Shown here: positions 42,327 through 51,856 of the stretch, one piece after another | Layout of the letters: every line of letters begins with the position of its first letter | How positions within the stretch are numbered: position 1 is the first letter of the stretch | DNA from: Rhizobiales bacterium 65-79 | GTDB lineage: Bacteria > Pseudomonadota > Alphaproteobacteria > Rhizobiales > Rhizobiaceae | NCBI GenBank assembly: GCA_001896885.1 | Contig: MKRJ01000032.1 | Coordinates: 1 to 64,000 of the forward strand | DNA length: 64,000 nucleotides | Direction of reading: 5' to 3' | The notes under the pieces: generated by a model | Told to the model about the DNA's origin: nothing | Databases searched by the model: none | The model's input: only the letters and a program-made list of their open reading frames with translations | Made by a program: the position numbers and the translations under genes

Positions 42327-44164
42327 GACACATCCTCCTGCTTCTGCACGAGCCGGGTTCGGGTGCGGACGAAACCATTGATGCCGGCGTGGCGCGCGAA
42401 CAGCCGGGATAAAAGCGCCGAAAGAAGCAGCGTGCTCTGGCCCGCCAGCACGGACTGATCGACATACAAGACGATCTCGATGCCGCGTCCGAAGCACATC
42501 GGGCCGGCAATGGGAAGCCGCTCGACGACCGGCCGCGAATCCACGCGCGTGATCGAGCGCACATGGCGCGACAGGCCCGGATCACCACGGTCCGCGTAGA
42601 GATCGAGAACGGCATGCAAAGGCTCGGCGCCGCGCCCCTCGGCAGCCAGGCTCATGAAGTTCAGGGAAAGCTGCGACACGAGCCGCCATGCAAGCTCATC
42701 CGCCCGGGATTCATTCTCGGCGCCGGCCGGAAGGGCCGCGGCGATCGAAGGACGGGGCGGCCTGAGCGCGCCGAGCAACTTCACGGATTCGACCGGATCG
42801 CCGCTCTCAAGCGTAAGAACCGGCGTGTCGTCGAGGATGGGGAGGTCGCGGTTCGTGCACAGCGCGCGGATGTCGAGGCGTTTCAAGAGCCGGTTCGGCG
42901 TCGATCCGGCAGGGCTGGAGACCGAAAGGAAGAGGTCGTCGCCGGGATAGGAGGTTCGCATCACACCCTCCCGCCGCTCATCCTCCCCGGCGCGTCTCGG
43001 CCGGCGCTCGGTCGCATAGACCCAGCCGCTGCCCCTGTTCTGATCGAGCCCGAAGAGCGCAGGCACTTCGGCATCGGGACCTTCCTGATCGGCATCCTCG
43101 ACGCGCAGGATCCGGTATATCTCGAAATCCCTCGGGCGGGTGCGATCTGCATGAACGACCTGGCGCGTGCGGCGTCCGTCGAGTTCGATGACATTGCACT
43201 CGCGCTCGAACAGATTGATCAGCGGCGTCGCGAAGAGCGCGAAGTCCTCCGCCGTGACATCCGCAAGTTCAGGGACCTGGCGATTGAACAGAAAAACGAT
43301 ATCGATGTCGCTCTCCGAGGCTTTTACCACGGGAGCCAGGCCCTTCACCCTGACGTAGTGGAAGCGCTCGGGCATGACGAAATATTCCCGCAGCAGCCGA
43401 TAACCCTCGAAAGTCTCGCGCGTGCGGGGGAGTAGCGCCTCGGCGTCGCCTATGCCTACCATTTCCGGCTCGGGCAGAATGGTCAGCCGTTGTGATTTGA
43501 TCGCAGGACTGGCCGCGGCGACGGCGCACGATCCGAAGATCGCGTCAAACAGCGCCGGCGCCTTCGGCCTGCCGGCAAAATGAAGGTCGAGCCGGTCGAG
43601 CGCGAGTTCGGAGAGCAAACCCTTGCCGCTGCGGCGAAGCGTTATGCGAAGCGCCGATTCGATCCGGACTCCCCCCGGCACCACCATGCCGGAAGTCGCG
43701 ACGGCACTTCGGTCCTGGAAGTAGCCGACACTGGCGATCTCGATCGGCCAAAGGGTCAGATCCTGGACGGTGGTGTAGGTGCAGCGAGTGGAAAGGCCCG
43801 GCTGCAGCCCCGACACGAGCTTCGTGCCGCGCGGCACGACATGTCCCTCGATCATGGTCTGCACCTGCTGGCCGGGCTTCAGGATGGCCATGGCGGTCGC
43901 AGGCGTCGGGGCGATCAGATCGGGATAGAGAACGTCGACCATGGCGCGCGCAAACCGCGACCGCTCGGCGTCCACCTTCAACCGGGTCCGGGCCGCGAGA
44001 AAGGCCACCCCGTCCAGAAGCCGTTCGACATAGGGGTCGGGGCAGGGAACCGTGTCGAGCGACAGATTGCGGGCCACGGCGGGGTGCATGTCGGCGAATT
44101 CCGCCGCCAGATCGCGTATATGCGTCAATTCCTCTTCGTAATATTCGAGAAAGACGCGATCCAT
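42290..44164 (-). CDS. tssF: T6SS baseplate protein TssF
   Basis: The 624-residue protein begins MDRVFLEYYEEELTHIRDLAAEFADMHP, the diagnostic TssF start. It contains DPYVERLLDGVAFLAARTRLKVD, FARAMVDVLYPDLIAPTPATAMA and GLSRHVRSITRVDSRPVVER, and ends with a TssF-type beta domain. It starts one base after the tssE stop. Together with TssG, TssE and TssK it makes the baseplate. Confidence 0.96.
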   Translation of the reverse strand: MDRVFLEYYEEELTHIRDLAAEFADMHPAVARNLSLDTVPCPDPYVERLLDGVAFLAARTRLKVDAERSRFARAMVDVLYPDLIAPTPATAMAILKPGQQVQTMIEGHVVPRGTKLVSGLQPGLSTRCTYTTVQDLTLWPIEIASVGYFQDRSAVATSGMVVPGGVRIESALRITLRRSGKGLLSELALDRLDLHFAGRPKAPALFDAIFGSCAVAAASPAIKSQRLTILPEPEMVGIGDAEALLPRTRETFEGYRLLREYFVMPERFHYVRVKGLAPVVKASESDIDIVFLFNRQVPELADVTAEDFALFATPLINLFERECNVIELDGRRTRQVVHADRTRPRDFEIYRILRVEDADQEGPDAEVPALFGLDQNRGSGWVYATERRPRRAGEDERREGVMRTSYPGDDLFLSVSSPAGSTPNRLLKRLDIRALCTNRDLPILDDTPVLTLESGDPVESVKLLGALRPPRPSIAAALPAGAENESRADELAWRLVSQLSLNFMSLAAEGRGAEPLHAVLDLYADRGDPGLSRHVRSITRVDSRPVVERLPIAGPMCFGRGIEIVLYVDQSVLAGQSTLLLSALLSRLFARHAGINGFVRTRTRLVQKQEDVSWPMTPGNRYLI

Positions 44165-44165
44165 T

Positions 44166-44933
44166 TCATCCGTCCGCGATTTCGGTCCGGGCCATGCCGT
44201 TGTCCAAATTGACGACCGTCCTGAAGCGCATGCGCTCCGGCGTCGGCGTCATGATCAGGACCGCGTCGATGTCGATCTTCAGGCCGACATTCTTGTCTCC
44301 CAGCATCACCGTCACCTTGGTGGCGCCGTCTTTCAGCCGGGGCTCGTAGGTAGCGAGGATGGTCCGGATTTCCTTGGCGAGGGTATCGCGGTCGAAATCG
44401 CGGGAGGAGCGGCCGGAAAAGGAAGGGACGCCGTAGTTCACCACGCTGCGACGAACCAGCGGGAAGTCGGCCAGTGCCGGCGGATCGTCCTCGGCCTGTT
44501 CGGCCTCCATGTCCGAAAGCAGTGGCCGGGATTCGAAGCGCTCCGTGTTGAAAAGCGCCTCGATGTCGCGCCGTACCGCTTCGCGCAGCACGGACGCGGA
44601 CACGACGACGCCGCGTCTTTCGAGTTCGCCCCGATTGTCGTGAAGCATAAGCATACGCTGCAGGCGCCTGACGCTCTCGGGCGCCAGGGCCGTGTCCGCG
44701 TCGACGGCCCGTTTCCCGCCGGCCAGGAGGGTCTCGAGCTTTTCGGCGCCCAGTTCGTCTTCCAGCGTTCTGCGCAGGACATCGATCTCGGACAGCAGTC
44801 CGGGCAGGTCGTTGACGAGGCGATCCCAGAGCGAGGGCTGGAACGCCTCGCGCCTCGCCTTCGGACTTCCTCCGCGCGGCCCGGCGCCGCTGCCCTTGCC
44901 GCGCAAGCCTGCGTCACTTGCCGACATGGACAT
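44166..44933 (-). CDS. tssE: T6SS baseplate protein TssE (gp25-like), unusually long
   Basis: About 255 residues. The C-terminal gp25-like domain is clear: SVLREAVRRDIEALFNTERF, VVNYGVPSFSG, LAKEIRTILATYEPRL and the final MRFRTVVNLDNG. The N terminus also has the usual PSLWDRLVNDLP motif, but about 70 extra residues (LRRTLEDELGAEKLETLLAG to LQRMLMLHD) separate it from the core. Most TssE proteins are roughly 130-170 residues. The start is uncertain: ATG 44933 or 44927, both inside the hcp gene end. The role is to initiate the sheath on the baseplate. Confidence 0.9.
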   Translation of the reverse strand: MSMSASDAGLRGKGSGAGPRGGSPKARREAFQPSLWDRLVNDLPGLLSEIDVLRRTLEDELGAEKLETLLAGGKRAVDADTALAPESVRRLQRMLMLHDNRGELERRGVVVSASVLREAVRRDIEALFNTERFESRPLLSDMEAEQAEDDPPALADFPLVRRSVVNYGVPSFSGRSSRDFDRDTLAKEIRTILATYEPRLKDGATKVTVMLGDKNVGLKIDIDAVLIMTPTPERMRFRTVVNLDNGMARTEIADG

Positions 44934-45390
44934 CCATTTCGATCTCGTGCTCGCCGTCATAGTTGAAGTTGATCGTCTTGTAGGCGAAGCTGACCTTGTC
45001 CTCGATGAGGTCCGGTTCGGTCCCGCTCGGAGACATCGTGTAGTCCGTGACCGAGGCTTCCTTCAGGGTGATGACGAGGTAGTCCTTCGTCTCCCCCTCG
45101 ATCGTGCGCCTGGCCGAGAACTTGACCTCGTCCAGGAGCGTGTTCTCGAAAAGCGCCTTCTCCAGGTATGGAGACGACATGTCGTAGTGCTTCGTGAACT
45201 CGATCGTCCCGAGCGCGACCCGGCCGCGACGCGACAGCGAATTCGGATCGAAGGGGGCCTTCATCTGGAAATCGACCCCGTAGACCTCGATTTCGTCCTC
45301 GTGGCCATCCCGCTTGCTCGGACCCTTGATGTCAGGGACCTTCAGGAAACCATCAATTTTCATCCGTACACCGTTCACTTGGTCAGGCAT
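44914..45390 (-). CDS. hcp: T6SS inner-tube protein Hcp (TssD)
   Basis: The 158-residue beta-barrel tube protein has KIDGFLKVPDIKGPSKRDGHEDEIEVYGVDF, FTKHYDMSSPYLEKALFENTLLDEVKFSARR and YLVITLKEASVTDYT, all typical of Hcp. A strong ribosome site (GAGGGAGAG) suits a highly expressed structural and secreted protein. It lies 30 bases after tssC and overlaps tssE. Hexameric rings stack inside the sheath and are thrust into the target. Confidence 0.96.
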   Translation of the reverse strand: MPDQVNGVRMKIDGFLKVPDIKGPSKRDGHEDEIEVYGVDFQMKAPFDPNSLSRRGRVALGTIEFTKHYDMSSPYLEKALFENTLLDEVKFSARRTIEGETKDYLVITLKEASVTDYTMSPSGTEPDLIEDKVSFAYKTINFNYDGEHEIEMDVHVGK

Positions 45391-45420
45391 TGTGGCTCTC
45401 CCTCGGAAAAATCAGAGACG

Positions 45421-46926
45421 TCAGGACTTTACAGATGGCAGTTCGGAGACAAGTCGAAGGGACGCGTTGATGCCCTCCAACTGGTAGTGCGGCCTCAGGT
45501 AGAAACGCGCGTTGTAGTAGCCGGGCCGGCCTTCCACGCTGTCGACCTGCACCTCGGCCGCGGCGAGCGGCCGTTTCGCCCGCGCCTTGTCGTCGGCAAA
45601 GGCGGGATTGGCGAGGACGTAGCGATTGATCCACTCCGTCAGCCAGATCTGCATGTCGGAGCGTTCCTTGAACGAACCGATCTTGTCGCGCGCGATCGCC
45701 TTCAGGTAGTGCGCGAAACGAGAGACGGGGAAGAGGTATGGAAGGTTCGCGCTGAGACGTTCATTCGACTGCGCGTCCGGATCCACGAGGCGTCCGGCAC
45801 GTGTTTCGTCGTCCTGCAGCGAATGCGCGCCGATGAAGGCCGCCAGATCGGTGTTCTTCCTGTGCAGGATGGGCATGAGGCCGAGCTTGGCGAGTTCCGC
45901 TTCGCGCCGGTCGTCGATGGCCACTTCCGTCGGGCATTTCATCGAGATCGAGCCGTCGTCGGTGGGGAAGCTGTGAACCGGCAGGTTGAGCACCGTGCCG
46001 CCATTCTCGACGCCCCTGATCTGGGTACCCCAGCCGAACAGCTTGTGGCTGCGGTTGATATTCACCCCCATCGGGAAGGCGGCATTCATCCAGACATATC
46101 TGTTGTGGTCCTGCCTGGTCTCCTCCTCGAAGGCGAAACCCTTCACCGGCACGGTGTCGGCGCCGTAGGGGAGGCGGGCCAGGACGCGCGGCATCGTCAG
46201 GCCGATATAGCGGGCATCCTCGCTTTCGCGCAGCGATTGCCAGGACGCATAGGCCGGATTGGAGACGATCTGCTGCAGGTCCTGCGGGTTGGGCAGTTCC
46301 TGCCAGCTGTCCATCCGGAACAGGCGAGGGGAGGCGGCAGCGATGAACGGCGTATGTGCCGAGGCGCATATGCCCGAGATGTTGCGCAGCAGCCCGACGT
46401 CGCGGGGATGGTTGGAGAATTCATAGGCGCCGATGAGGCAGCCGAAAGGTTCGCCGCCGAACATCGAATATTCGTCCGTATAGACCTTTTTGAAGATGGG
46501 ACTCTGGTCCCACATCTGGCCTTCGTAGTCTTCCAAGGTATCGGCAAGCTGATCCTTGGAGATGTTCATCACCCGGATCTTCAGCTTCTGGTCGGTCTCG
46601 GTATTGTTGACGAGGTACCAGAGACCACGCCAGGTGCCTTCCATCTCCCGGATCTCGGGACAATGGAGGATCTCGTTGACCTGTTCGGTCAGCACCTTGT
46701 CGATGCCGGAGATCAGCGACTTGATCGACTTGATCGCATTGGAGGAGATGGTGGTCGTCTCCGACCTCGACTGCGCGGCCATGGCCAGATTGCGAACGAG
46801 CTGCTGCAGCCTCTCGCTATCGTCCTTCTTGACCTTGAAGTCCTTCTCCAGAAGCTCGCCGAACTCATCGAGGTTGATGGTTTCAGCCTCGGCAGCGACG
46901 GCTGCGGATTTCTGTTGCTCTGCCAT
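45421..46926 (-). CDS. tssC: T6SS sheath large subunit TssC (VipB)
   Basis: The 501-residue protein shows the TssC blocks ILHCPEIREMEGTWRGLWYLV, YDEYSMFGG-like YTDEYSMFGGEPFGCLIGAYEF, GLLRNISGICASAHTPFIAAAS, MPRVLARLPYG, FAHYLKAIARDKIGSF and the C-terminal YYNARFYLRPHYQLEGINASLRLVSELP. GAGGAG precedes ATG 46926, three bases before which tssB ends. TssB and TssC form the contractile sheath disassembled by ClpV. Confidence 0.97.
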   Translation of the reverse strand: MAEQQKSAAVAAEAETINLDEFGELLEKDFKVKKDDSERLQQLVRNLAMAAQSRSETTTISSNAIKSIKSLISGIDKVLTEQVNEILHCPEIREMEGTWRGLWYLVNNTETDQKLKIRVMNISKDQLADTLEDYEGQMWDQSPIFKKVYTDEYSMFGGEPFGCLIGAYEFSNHPRDVGLLRNISGICASAHTPFIAAASPRLFRMDSWQELPNPQDLQQIVSNPAYASWQSLRESEDARYIGLTMPRVLARLPYGADTVPVKGFAFEEETRQDHNRYVWMNAAFPMGVNINRSHKLFGWGTQIRGVENGGTVLNLPVHSFPTDDGSISMKCPTEVAIDDRREAELAKLGLMPILHRKNTDLAAFIGAHSLQDDETRAGRLVDPDAQSNERLSANLPYLFPVSRFAHYLKAIARDKIGSFKERSDMQIWLTEWINRYVLANPAFADDKARAKRPLAAAEVQVDSVEGRPGYYNARFYLRPHYQLEGINASLRLVSELPSVKS

Positions 46927-46929
46927 CGT

Positions 46930-47469
46930 CTACTCCTCGGTGCTCGAGCCGTCGGCCATCGCCTGGGATGCTATCTTTCCGAGCAACGGCTCGTTGTTCA
47001 GCAGTTGCGCGATGCGCTTCTCCGCGTCGACGCGACCGTCCATGAAGCCAAGCAATTCCACCAGTTGGCGGCGCATCTTCAGGATTTCGGCAAGCTGCGG
47101 AACCTGTTCCGCGACCCTGTCGGGCGCGAAGTCCCCCATCTTGGTGAAGGTGAGATCGACGGCCAGTTCCTCGTCGCGCTCCTTGCCCTCGGCCTGGGGC
47201 AAGGTATTCTTGACGCGAGCCTTCACGCGCGGCGCCAGCGCTTCCATGAATTTCGGAAAGCGATTGGCGTCCGTCTCCACGAACGCCCGGTCCTGAACCG
47301 ACTTTGTCGCTTCCTTGGTCTCCGACGCGCCCGAAAGATCCGCCATCACACCCATGACGAAAGGAAGTTCGATCGTCGTCGGACTGCCGTAGGTCTCCAC
47401 GTCATAGGCTATCTGCACGCGCGGGGCGCGATTGCGCTCTATGACCTTTGCTTTGCTTTCTGCGGGCAT
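46930..47469 (-). CDS. tssB: T6SS sheath small subunit TssB (VipA)
   Basis: The 179-residue protein has the family motifs APRVQIAYDVETYGSPTTIELPFVMGVMADLSG, FVETDANRFPKFMEALAPRV and FTKMGDFAPDRVAEQVPQL. GAGAGGTGA precedes ATG 47469. It is followed three bases later by tssC and lies 17 bases after tssA. Confidence 0.97.
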   Translation of the reverse strand: MPAESKAKVIERNRAPRVQIAYDVETYGSPTTIELPFVMGVMADLSGASETKEATKSVQDRAFVETDANRFPKFMEALAPRVKARVKNTLPQAEGKERDEELAVDLTFTKMGDFAPDRVAEQVPQLAEILKMRRQLVELLGFMDGRVDAEKRIAQLLNNEPLLGKIASQAMADGSSTEE

Positions 47470-47486
47470 CTATCGTCACCTCTCGG

Positions 47487-48635
47487 TTATTGGCTGCTTT
47501 TCTTCGGGTCGGTCATGCCGGCGAGCAGTCGGAATTCCTTCAGGCCGGACGGCGCCAGGTCCTCCATCAACTCGACGAAATCCATGTGCACCATTCTGCG
47601 GATGCGGCGGGCAAGGTGGGGGATAGGGCTCGACGGTTCGGTTCTGTCGTAGAAAGCGACAACGAGGTCGAGGCACTTCACTACCTCCTCACGCGAGCCG
47701 ATCCGGTCGGGTAGCATGGTCGCGGGTCCTCCGTTGGCGGACTTCGGAGCCGACGCCGGCAGTTCCGCTGCGGAACTTTCGACGCCGTTATGGGCTTCCT
47801 TTGCGGCGCCGTTGGCAGAGGCCGCTTTCGGGCCGGCGCGCTCCACGGTGGCGGCTATCCGCTCAAGGAATTTTTTCAGCTCCGGCAGGGCCGGACCGGA
47901 TGTTTGCAGCCGCGAATTGACGGCCTTGTCGATCTCCTCGAGCGCGGACAGTGCCGACCTGCCGTCCTTCTTCAACGCGTCCAGTTCACTGGGGGCGTTG
48001 TCCGCCAGTGCCGCGCAGGCGCCTCGCACCCGCCCCACGAGCCTGGCATGGGCGGCGGCGAGCTCCGCTTTTTCCGAGGTGTTGAGGCCCGAAGCCGCTT
48101 CCTGAAGAACCGTTCGCTCGTCCAGAGCACATTGTTCGATATCGCGGCCGGTGACCGGGCCTATCGCCGGAACCGAAAAGAAGGCCCGGGCCTGCAGGTC
48201 GCCGAGCAGCCCTCCGTTCCTGTTTTGCAGGTCACGCAGCGCGTTCATCCTGCGCAGGGCGGCGTCGGCCGGCGATCCGCCCTGCCTCAAGGCCGGATGC
48301 ATGGTCTCCCAATGCGTCTCCAGGCTCCGGGCGACGAGGGACAGTCCTTCCGCCGCGCCGGCAAGTCCGCTTTCACCTGCCAGCGCTCGCGCGACCGCCG
48401 TAAGCAGGCGAAGGTCGCGTCCTTGGGAACGTAATTCCTCGGCAAGTTCGAGTACGGCCGCCCAATCCACCGGGACAGCCGTCTGCGCCGCGGGCTTGTT
48501 GCTGTCATCGTAGTCCAGCTTGACCTGTGGCTCGGTCAGCCGTTCCAACTCGAGGAAGCGCGCATTGTTGCGCAAATCCTGTCCCGACGGATTCTCACCG
48601 TCCAACGGGTTGAGCCAGAGAGCGATATCAACCAC
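47487..48635 (-). CDS. tssA: T6SS assembly protein TssA
   Basis: About 382 residues. The N-terminal ImpA domain is clear (VDIALWLNPLDGENPSGQDLRNNARFLELERL; LTAVARALAGESGLAGAAEGLSLVARSLETHWETMHPAL). The middle is helical and the C terminus (IGSREEVVKCLDLVVAFYDRTEPSSPIPHLARRIRRMV) matches the TssA family. I prefer GTG 48635, preceded by GGGAGG, which makes the protein start like its relatives; ATG 48653 is an alternative with no ribosome site. It is the first gene of the 17-gene unit C. TssA primes baseplate, tube and sheath growth. Confidence 0.92.
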   Translation of the reverse strand: MVDIALWLNPLDGENPSGQDLRNNARFLELERLTEPQVKLDYDDSNKPAAQTAVPVDWAAVLELAEELRSQGRDLRLLTAVARALAGESGLAGAAEGLSLVARSLETHWETMHPALRQGGSPADAALRRMNALRDLQNRNGGLLGDLQARAFFSVPAIGPVTGRDIEQCALDERTVLQEAASGLNTSEKAELAAAHARLVGRVRGACAALADNAPSELDALKKDGRSALSALEEIDKAVNSRLQTSGPALPELKKFLERIAATVERAGPKAASANGAAKEAHNGVESSAAELPASAPKSANGGPATMLPDRIGSREEVVKCLDLVVAFYDRTEPSSPIPHLARRIRRMVHMDFVELMEDLAPSGLKEFRLLAGMTDPKKSSQ

Positions 48636-49042
48636 ACAACCTCCCGACAGCATCCGCTTGGAGTTCGCGCGACTAAATCCACTGCAGAGATTTTTTTATC
48701 ACATTTCGGCCGCTACTCAAACAGAAGATAAGAATCTTGTAATCACTATGCTTTTTGGCGGAGTCGACATTAAACTCTGCAAAAAAAGAGAATGGACGAA
48801 GCCAAAAATTGAAAACATAAAACTTTACAATATTTACTCAAGCAGAGATAGAAAACATGAAAACGGCAACAATTAGAAATAGGTGATCATGACGAGAAAA
48901 TTACGTCAATGTTATTGACTTAGGTAGAGGGTAGAGGGTGAAGGATTTTCTCCTCTCTACGTTGAGGAGGCGGCGCGCTTTCCTATCGCTGTTTTATATG
49001 TCAATTTGAGAGTGCAGTGGTCGGGCCTCGGGAGCAGGTCTC
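48636..49042. promoter_or_regulatory. AT-rich divergent regulatory region between tssA and clpV
   Basis: This spacer of about 400 bases has no credible gene and very unusual composition: bases 48781-48840 are about 25% G+C inside DNA of about 63%. A tandem 7-base repeat (TAGAGGG at 48925-48931 and 48932-48938) and a perfect 6-bp stem (CTCCTC 48950-48955 with GAGGAG 48964-48969) lie on the clpV side. It must hold the promoters of both unit C and clpV. The AT-rich block resembles targets of xenogeneic silencers (MucR/Ros or H-NS-type proteins in this class), which is inference. Confidence 0.7.
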
Positions 49043-51850
49043 ATGGAGCCGGGCAGCATTCGACAGCGCAGACCGTCGCAGGGCTTCAAGCGCAAGGAGC
49101 TGGTTGGCAAGCTCGACACCCTATGCGTGCGCGCCTTCAAGGCTGCCGCCGACGCCGCCAAGCTGAGGGGGAACCCTTATGTCGAGCTGGTTCATTTCAT
49201 CGAGCAGTTGGTCCTTTCCGAACGCTCCGACATGCAACTCATCCTCGCCGAGGCCGGAGCGGATGCGGGCCGCCTTGCCGCCGATATGTCGCGTGCGATC
49301 GATAAGCTGCCCTATGGCGCAACTTCCATCGAGGAATTCTCGGACCATATCTTCCACGCCATCCAGGAAGCCTGGAACCTCGCCGGCCTTGAATTCGGCA
49401 CCGAGGAAGTACGCAGCGGGCACATAATTCTGGCCTGTCTGAAGACAGCGACCCTCGAAGCCATAGTCTCCAGGATCAGCCCCGAATTCGAGAAGATCGA
49501 TGCCGACGCAGTGCTCGGCCGCTTCGACGACATCGTCGCAGGTTCGCTCGAAGCCCCGTCCGCCGGCGCCGGCGAGGAAAAAGCCGAGGCGCCGAGGCAG
49601 GGCCCGGGCAAGGATTCGGCATTGGCCAAATATGCCACCGACCTCACCCAAAGGGCGCGTGAAGGCAGGATCGATCCGGTCGTGGGGCGCGATCCGGAGA
49701 TCCGCCAAATCGTCGACATCTTGATGCGCCGCCGTCAGAACAATCCGATCCTCACCGGTGAGGCGGGGGTCGGGAAGACGGCGGTCGTGGAAGGTTTCGC
49801 GCTGAGGATCGCCCAAGGTGACGTGCCGCCGCCATTGCAGGGGATCAGCCTTCGCATGCTCGACGTGGGGCTCATGCAGGCCGGGGCCAGCGTCAAGGGG
49901 GAATTCGAAAAGCGGCTGAAGACGGTCATCGACGAAGTACAGTCTTCGGAAACGCCGATCATCCTCTTCATCGACGAGGCGCATACGCTCATCGGCGCCG
50001 GCGGGGCGGCCGGCACCGGCGACGCGGCCAATCTCCTGAAACCTGCCCTGGCGCGCGGCGAGTTGCGCACGATCGCGGCGACGACATGGGCCGAATACAA
50101 GCAGCACATCGAAAAGGATCCGGCGCTGACGCGGCGCTTCCAGGTGGTGCGGGTGGAGGAGCCATCGGAAGCGACGGCGGTCCTGATGCTTCGCGGCGTG
50201 GCCGGCATGCTGGAAAAACACCATCAGGTGCAGATACTGGACGAGGCGATAGAGGCGGCAGTCTCTCTTTCACATCGCTACATCCCGGCCCGGCAATTGC
50301 CCGACAAGGCGGTCAGTCTGCTCGACACGGCTTGCGCGCGCGTTGCCGTCTCGCAGCACGCGACGCCTGCCGAGGTCGAGGACGTCCTGCGGCGAAAGCA
50401 GGCTCTTGAGATCGAGAGCGGCATTATCGGCCGTGAAGCGGCGATCGGCATCGATGTCGCCGAGCGCAGGGAGCGGGTGGAAGCGGGTATCGCGCAAGCC
50501 GAAACCGAGCTCGCGGCAGCGGAAGCGCGTTGGAAACGCGAAAAGACGCTAGTGAAGGAAATCCTGGAACTGAGGGTACGGCTTAGAGGCGAGGGGGTGC
50601 CGCTCGACTCCGGGCAGAACAGCAACATCGATGCGGGGGCAGCATCGGAAGCGCCGGCCGAGCCGGACGGGGCGGGGGGGCCGACCGCCGGGGCTGCGGA
50701 GGCCGCAGGCACCGAAGCGGAGGCGAATGCCGAAGCGTTGGAACCACAGCCCAAGCGCGATACGGAAGCGGATCTCTCCCGGCTCAAGGAACTGATGGCC
50801 GAACTCGAGCAAGCCCAGGGCGAGAAGCCCCTGATCCTGCCGTCCGTCGATCGCAACGCCGTTGCGGCCATCGTCCAGGACTGGACCGGCATCCCGACCG
50901 GCCGCATGCTTTCCAGCCAGACGGAGAAGGCGTTGCGCCTCGCCGCGACACTCGCCGAGCGGGTCGTCGGCCAGGACCACGCGATGGAGATGATCGCCAG
51001 GCGTGTGCAGACAAGCCGCGCCGGGCTGGGCGCGCCGGAAAAGCCGGTCGGCGTGTTCCTGCTCTGCGGTCCCTCGGGCGTAGGCAAGACGGAGACGGCG
51101 CTGGCGCTGGCGGAGACGCTCTATGGCGGCGAGCAGAACCTCATCTCGATCAACATGTCCGAGTTCCAGGAGGCGCATACCGTCTCGACACTGAAAGGCG
51201 CGCCGCCCGGTTATGTCGGCTACGGCAAGGGCGGCATCCTGACGGAGGCCGTTCGGCGCAAGCCCTATTCGGTCATTCTGCTCGACGAGGTCGAAAAGGC
51301 GCATCCCGACGTCCACGAAATCTTCTTCCAGGTATTCGACAAGGGCATGATGGACGACAGCGAGGGCCGGCGGATCGATTTCAAGAACACGCTCATCCTG
51401 CTGACCTCGAATGTCGGTTCGGAGGTCATCATGCAGAGAACGGATGGCGGCCGGATCCGCACCGGCATCGAGGATCTCGACGCCGCGCTGCGCGCTCCCT
51501 TGCTCAAGGTATTTCCGGCAGCATTCCTCGGGCGGGTCGTGACCATTCCTTATTATCCGCTTTCCGACACCATGATCGAGGCGATCGCTAGTCACCAGTT
51601 CGGCAAGATTGCTCGACGGTTGCGCGAGAACAACGATGCCGAACTGGTGATCGGGGAGGGGGTGCTCGACACGATCAAGGCGCGCTGCACGGAAATAGAG
51701 TCGGGCGGACGCATGATCGACGCCATCCTGACCAACACCGTGCTTCCGGAACTGAGCCGCAGCGTCCTGAAACGGATGATGGACGGAGAGCCCATCGCCA
51801 GGGTGACCGTCAACGCCTCGCCCGAGGGCTTTACCTACGCGGTAGAATAG
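49043..51850 (+). CDS. clpV: T6SS sheath-recycling AAA+ ATPase ClpV (TssH)
   Basis: The 935-residue protein has an N-terminal Clp repeat domain (about 15-165), AAA1 with Walker A GEAGVGKT (239-246), a middle coiled coil with an Ala/Glu/Pro-rich insertion near 530-575 and AAA2 with Walker A GPSGVGKT (676-683) and LLDEVEKAHPDVHE. The N terminus before the Clp domain is short, with an R/K-rich FKRKELVGKLD. ClpV extracts contracted sheaths for reuse. It is transcribed alone, divergently from tssA, and stops six bases before the end of the convergent beta-barrel gene. Confidence 0.96.
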   Translation: MEPGSIRQRRPSQGFKRKELVGKLDTLCVRAFKAAADAAKLRGNPYVELVHFIEQLVLSERSDMQLILAEAGADAGRLAADMSRAIDKLPYGATSIEEFSDHIFHAIQEAWNLAGLEFGTEEVRSGHIILACLKTATLEAIVSRISPEFEKIDADAVLGRFDDIVAGSLEAPSAGAGEEKAEAPRQGPGKDSALAKYATDLTQRAREGRIDPVVGRDPEIRQIVDILMRRRQNNPILTGEAGVGKTAVVEGFALRIAQGDVPPPLQGISLRMLDVGLMQAGASVKGEFEKRLKTVIDEVQSSETPIILFIDEAHTLIGAGGAAGTGDAANLLKPALARGELRTIAATTWAEYKQHIEKDPALTRRFQVVRVEEPSEATAVLMLRGVAGMLEKHHQVQILDEAIEAAVSLSHRYIPARQLPDKAVSLLDTACARVAVSQHATPAEVEDVLRRKQALEIESGIIGREAAIGIDVAERRERVEAGIAQAETELAAAEARWKREKTLVKEILELRVRLRGEGVPLDSGQNSNIDAGAASEAPAEPDGAGGPTAGAAEAAGTEAEANAEALEPQPKRDTEADLSRLKELMAELEQAQGEKPLILPSVDRNAVAAIVQDWTGIPTGRMLSSQTEKALRLAATLAERVVGQDHAMEMIARRVQTSRAGLGAPEKPVGVFLLCGPSGVGKTETALALAETLYGGEQNLISINMSEFQEAHTVSTLKGAPPGYVGYGKGGILTEAVRRKPYSVILLDEVEKAHPDVHEIFFQVFDKGMMDDSEGRRIDFKNTLILLTSNVGSEVIMQRTDGGRIRTGIEDLDAALRAPLLKVFPAAFLGRVVTIPYYPLSDTMIEAIASHQFGKIARRLRENNDAELVIGEGVLDTIKARCTEIESGGRMIDAILTNTVLPELSRSVLKRMMDGEPIARVTVNASPEGFTYAVE

Positions 51851-51856
51851 CAGGGT

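Noticed and set aside
44692-47652. A 986-codon plus-strand frame opposite tssE, hcp, tssC and tssB
   Set aside because: It crosses four well-defined genes on the other strand, has no domain and no ribosome site; it is a shadow frame.
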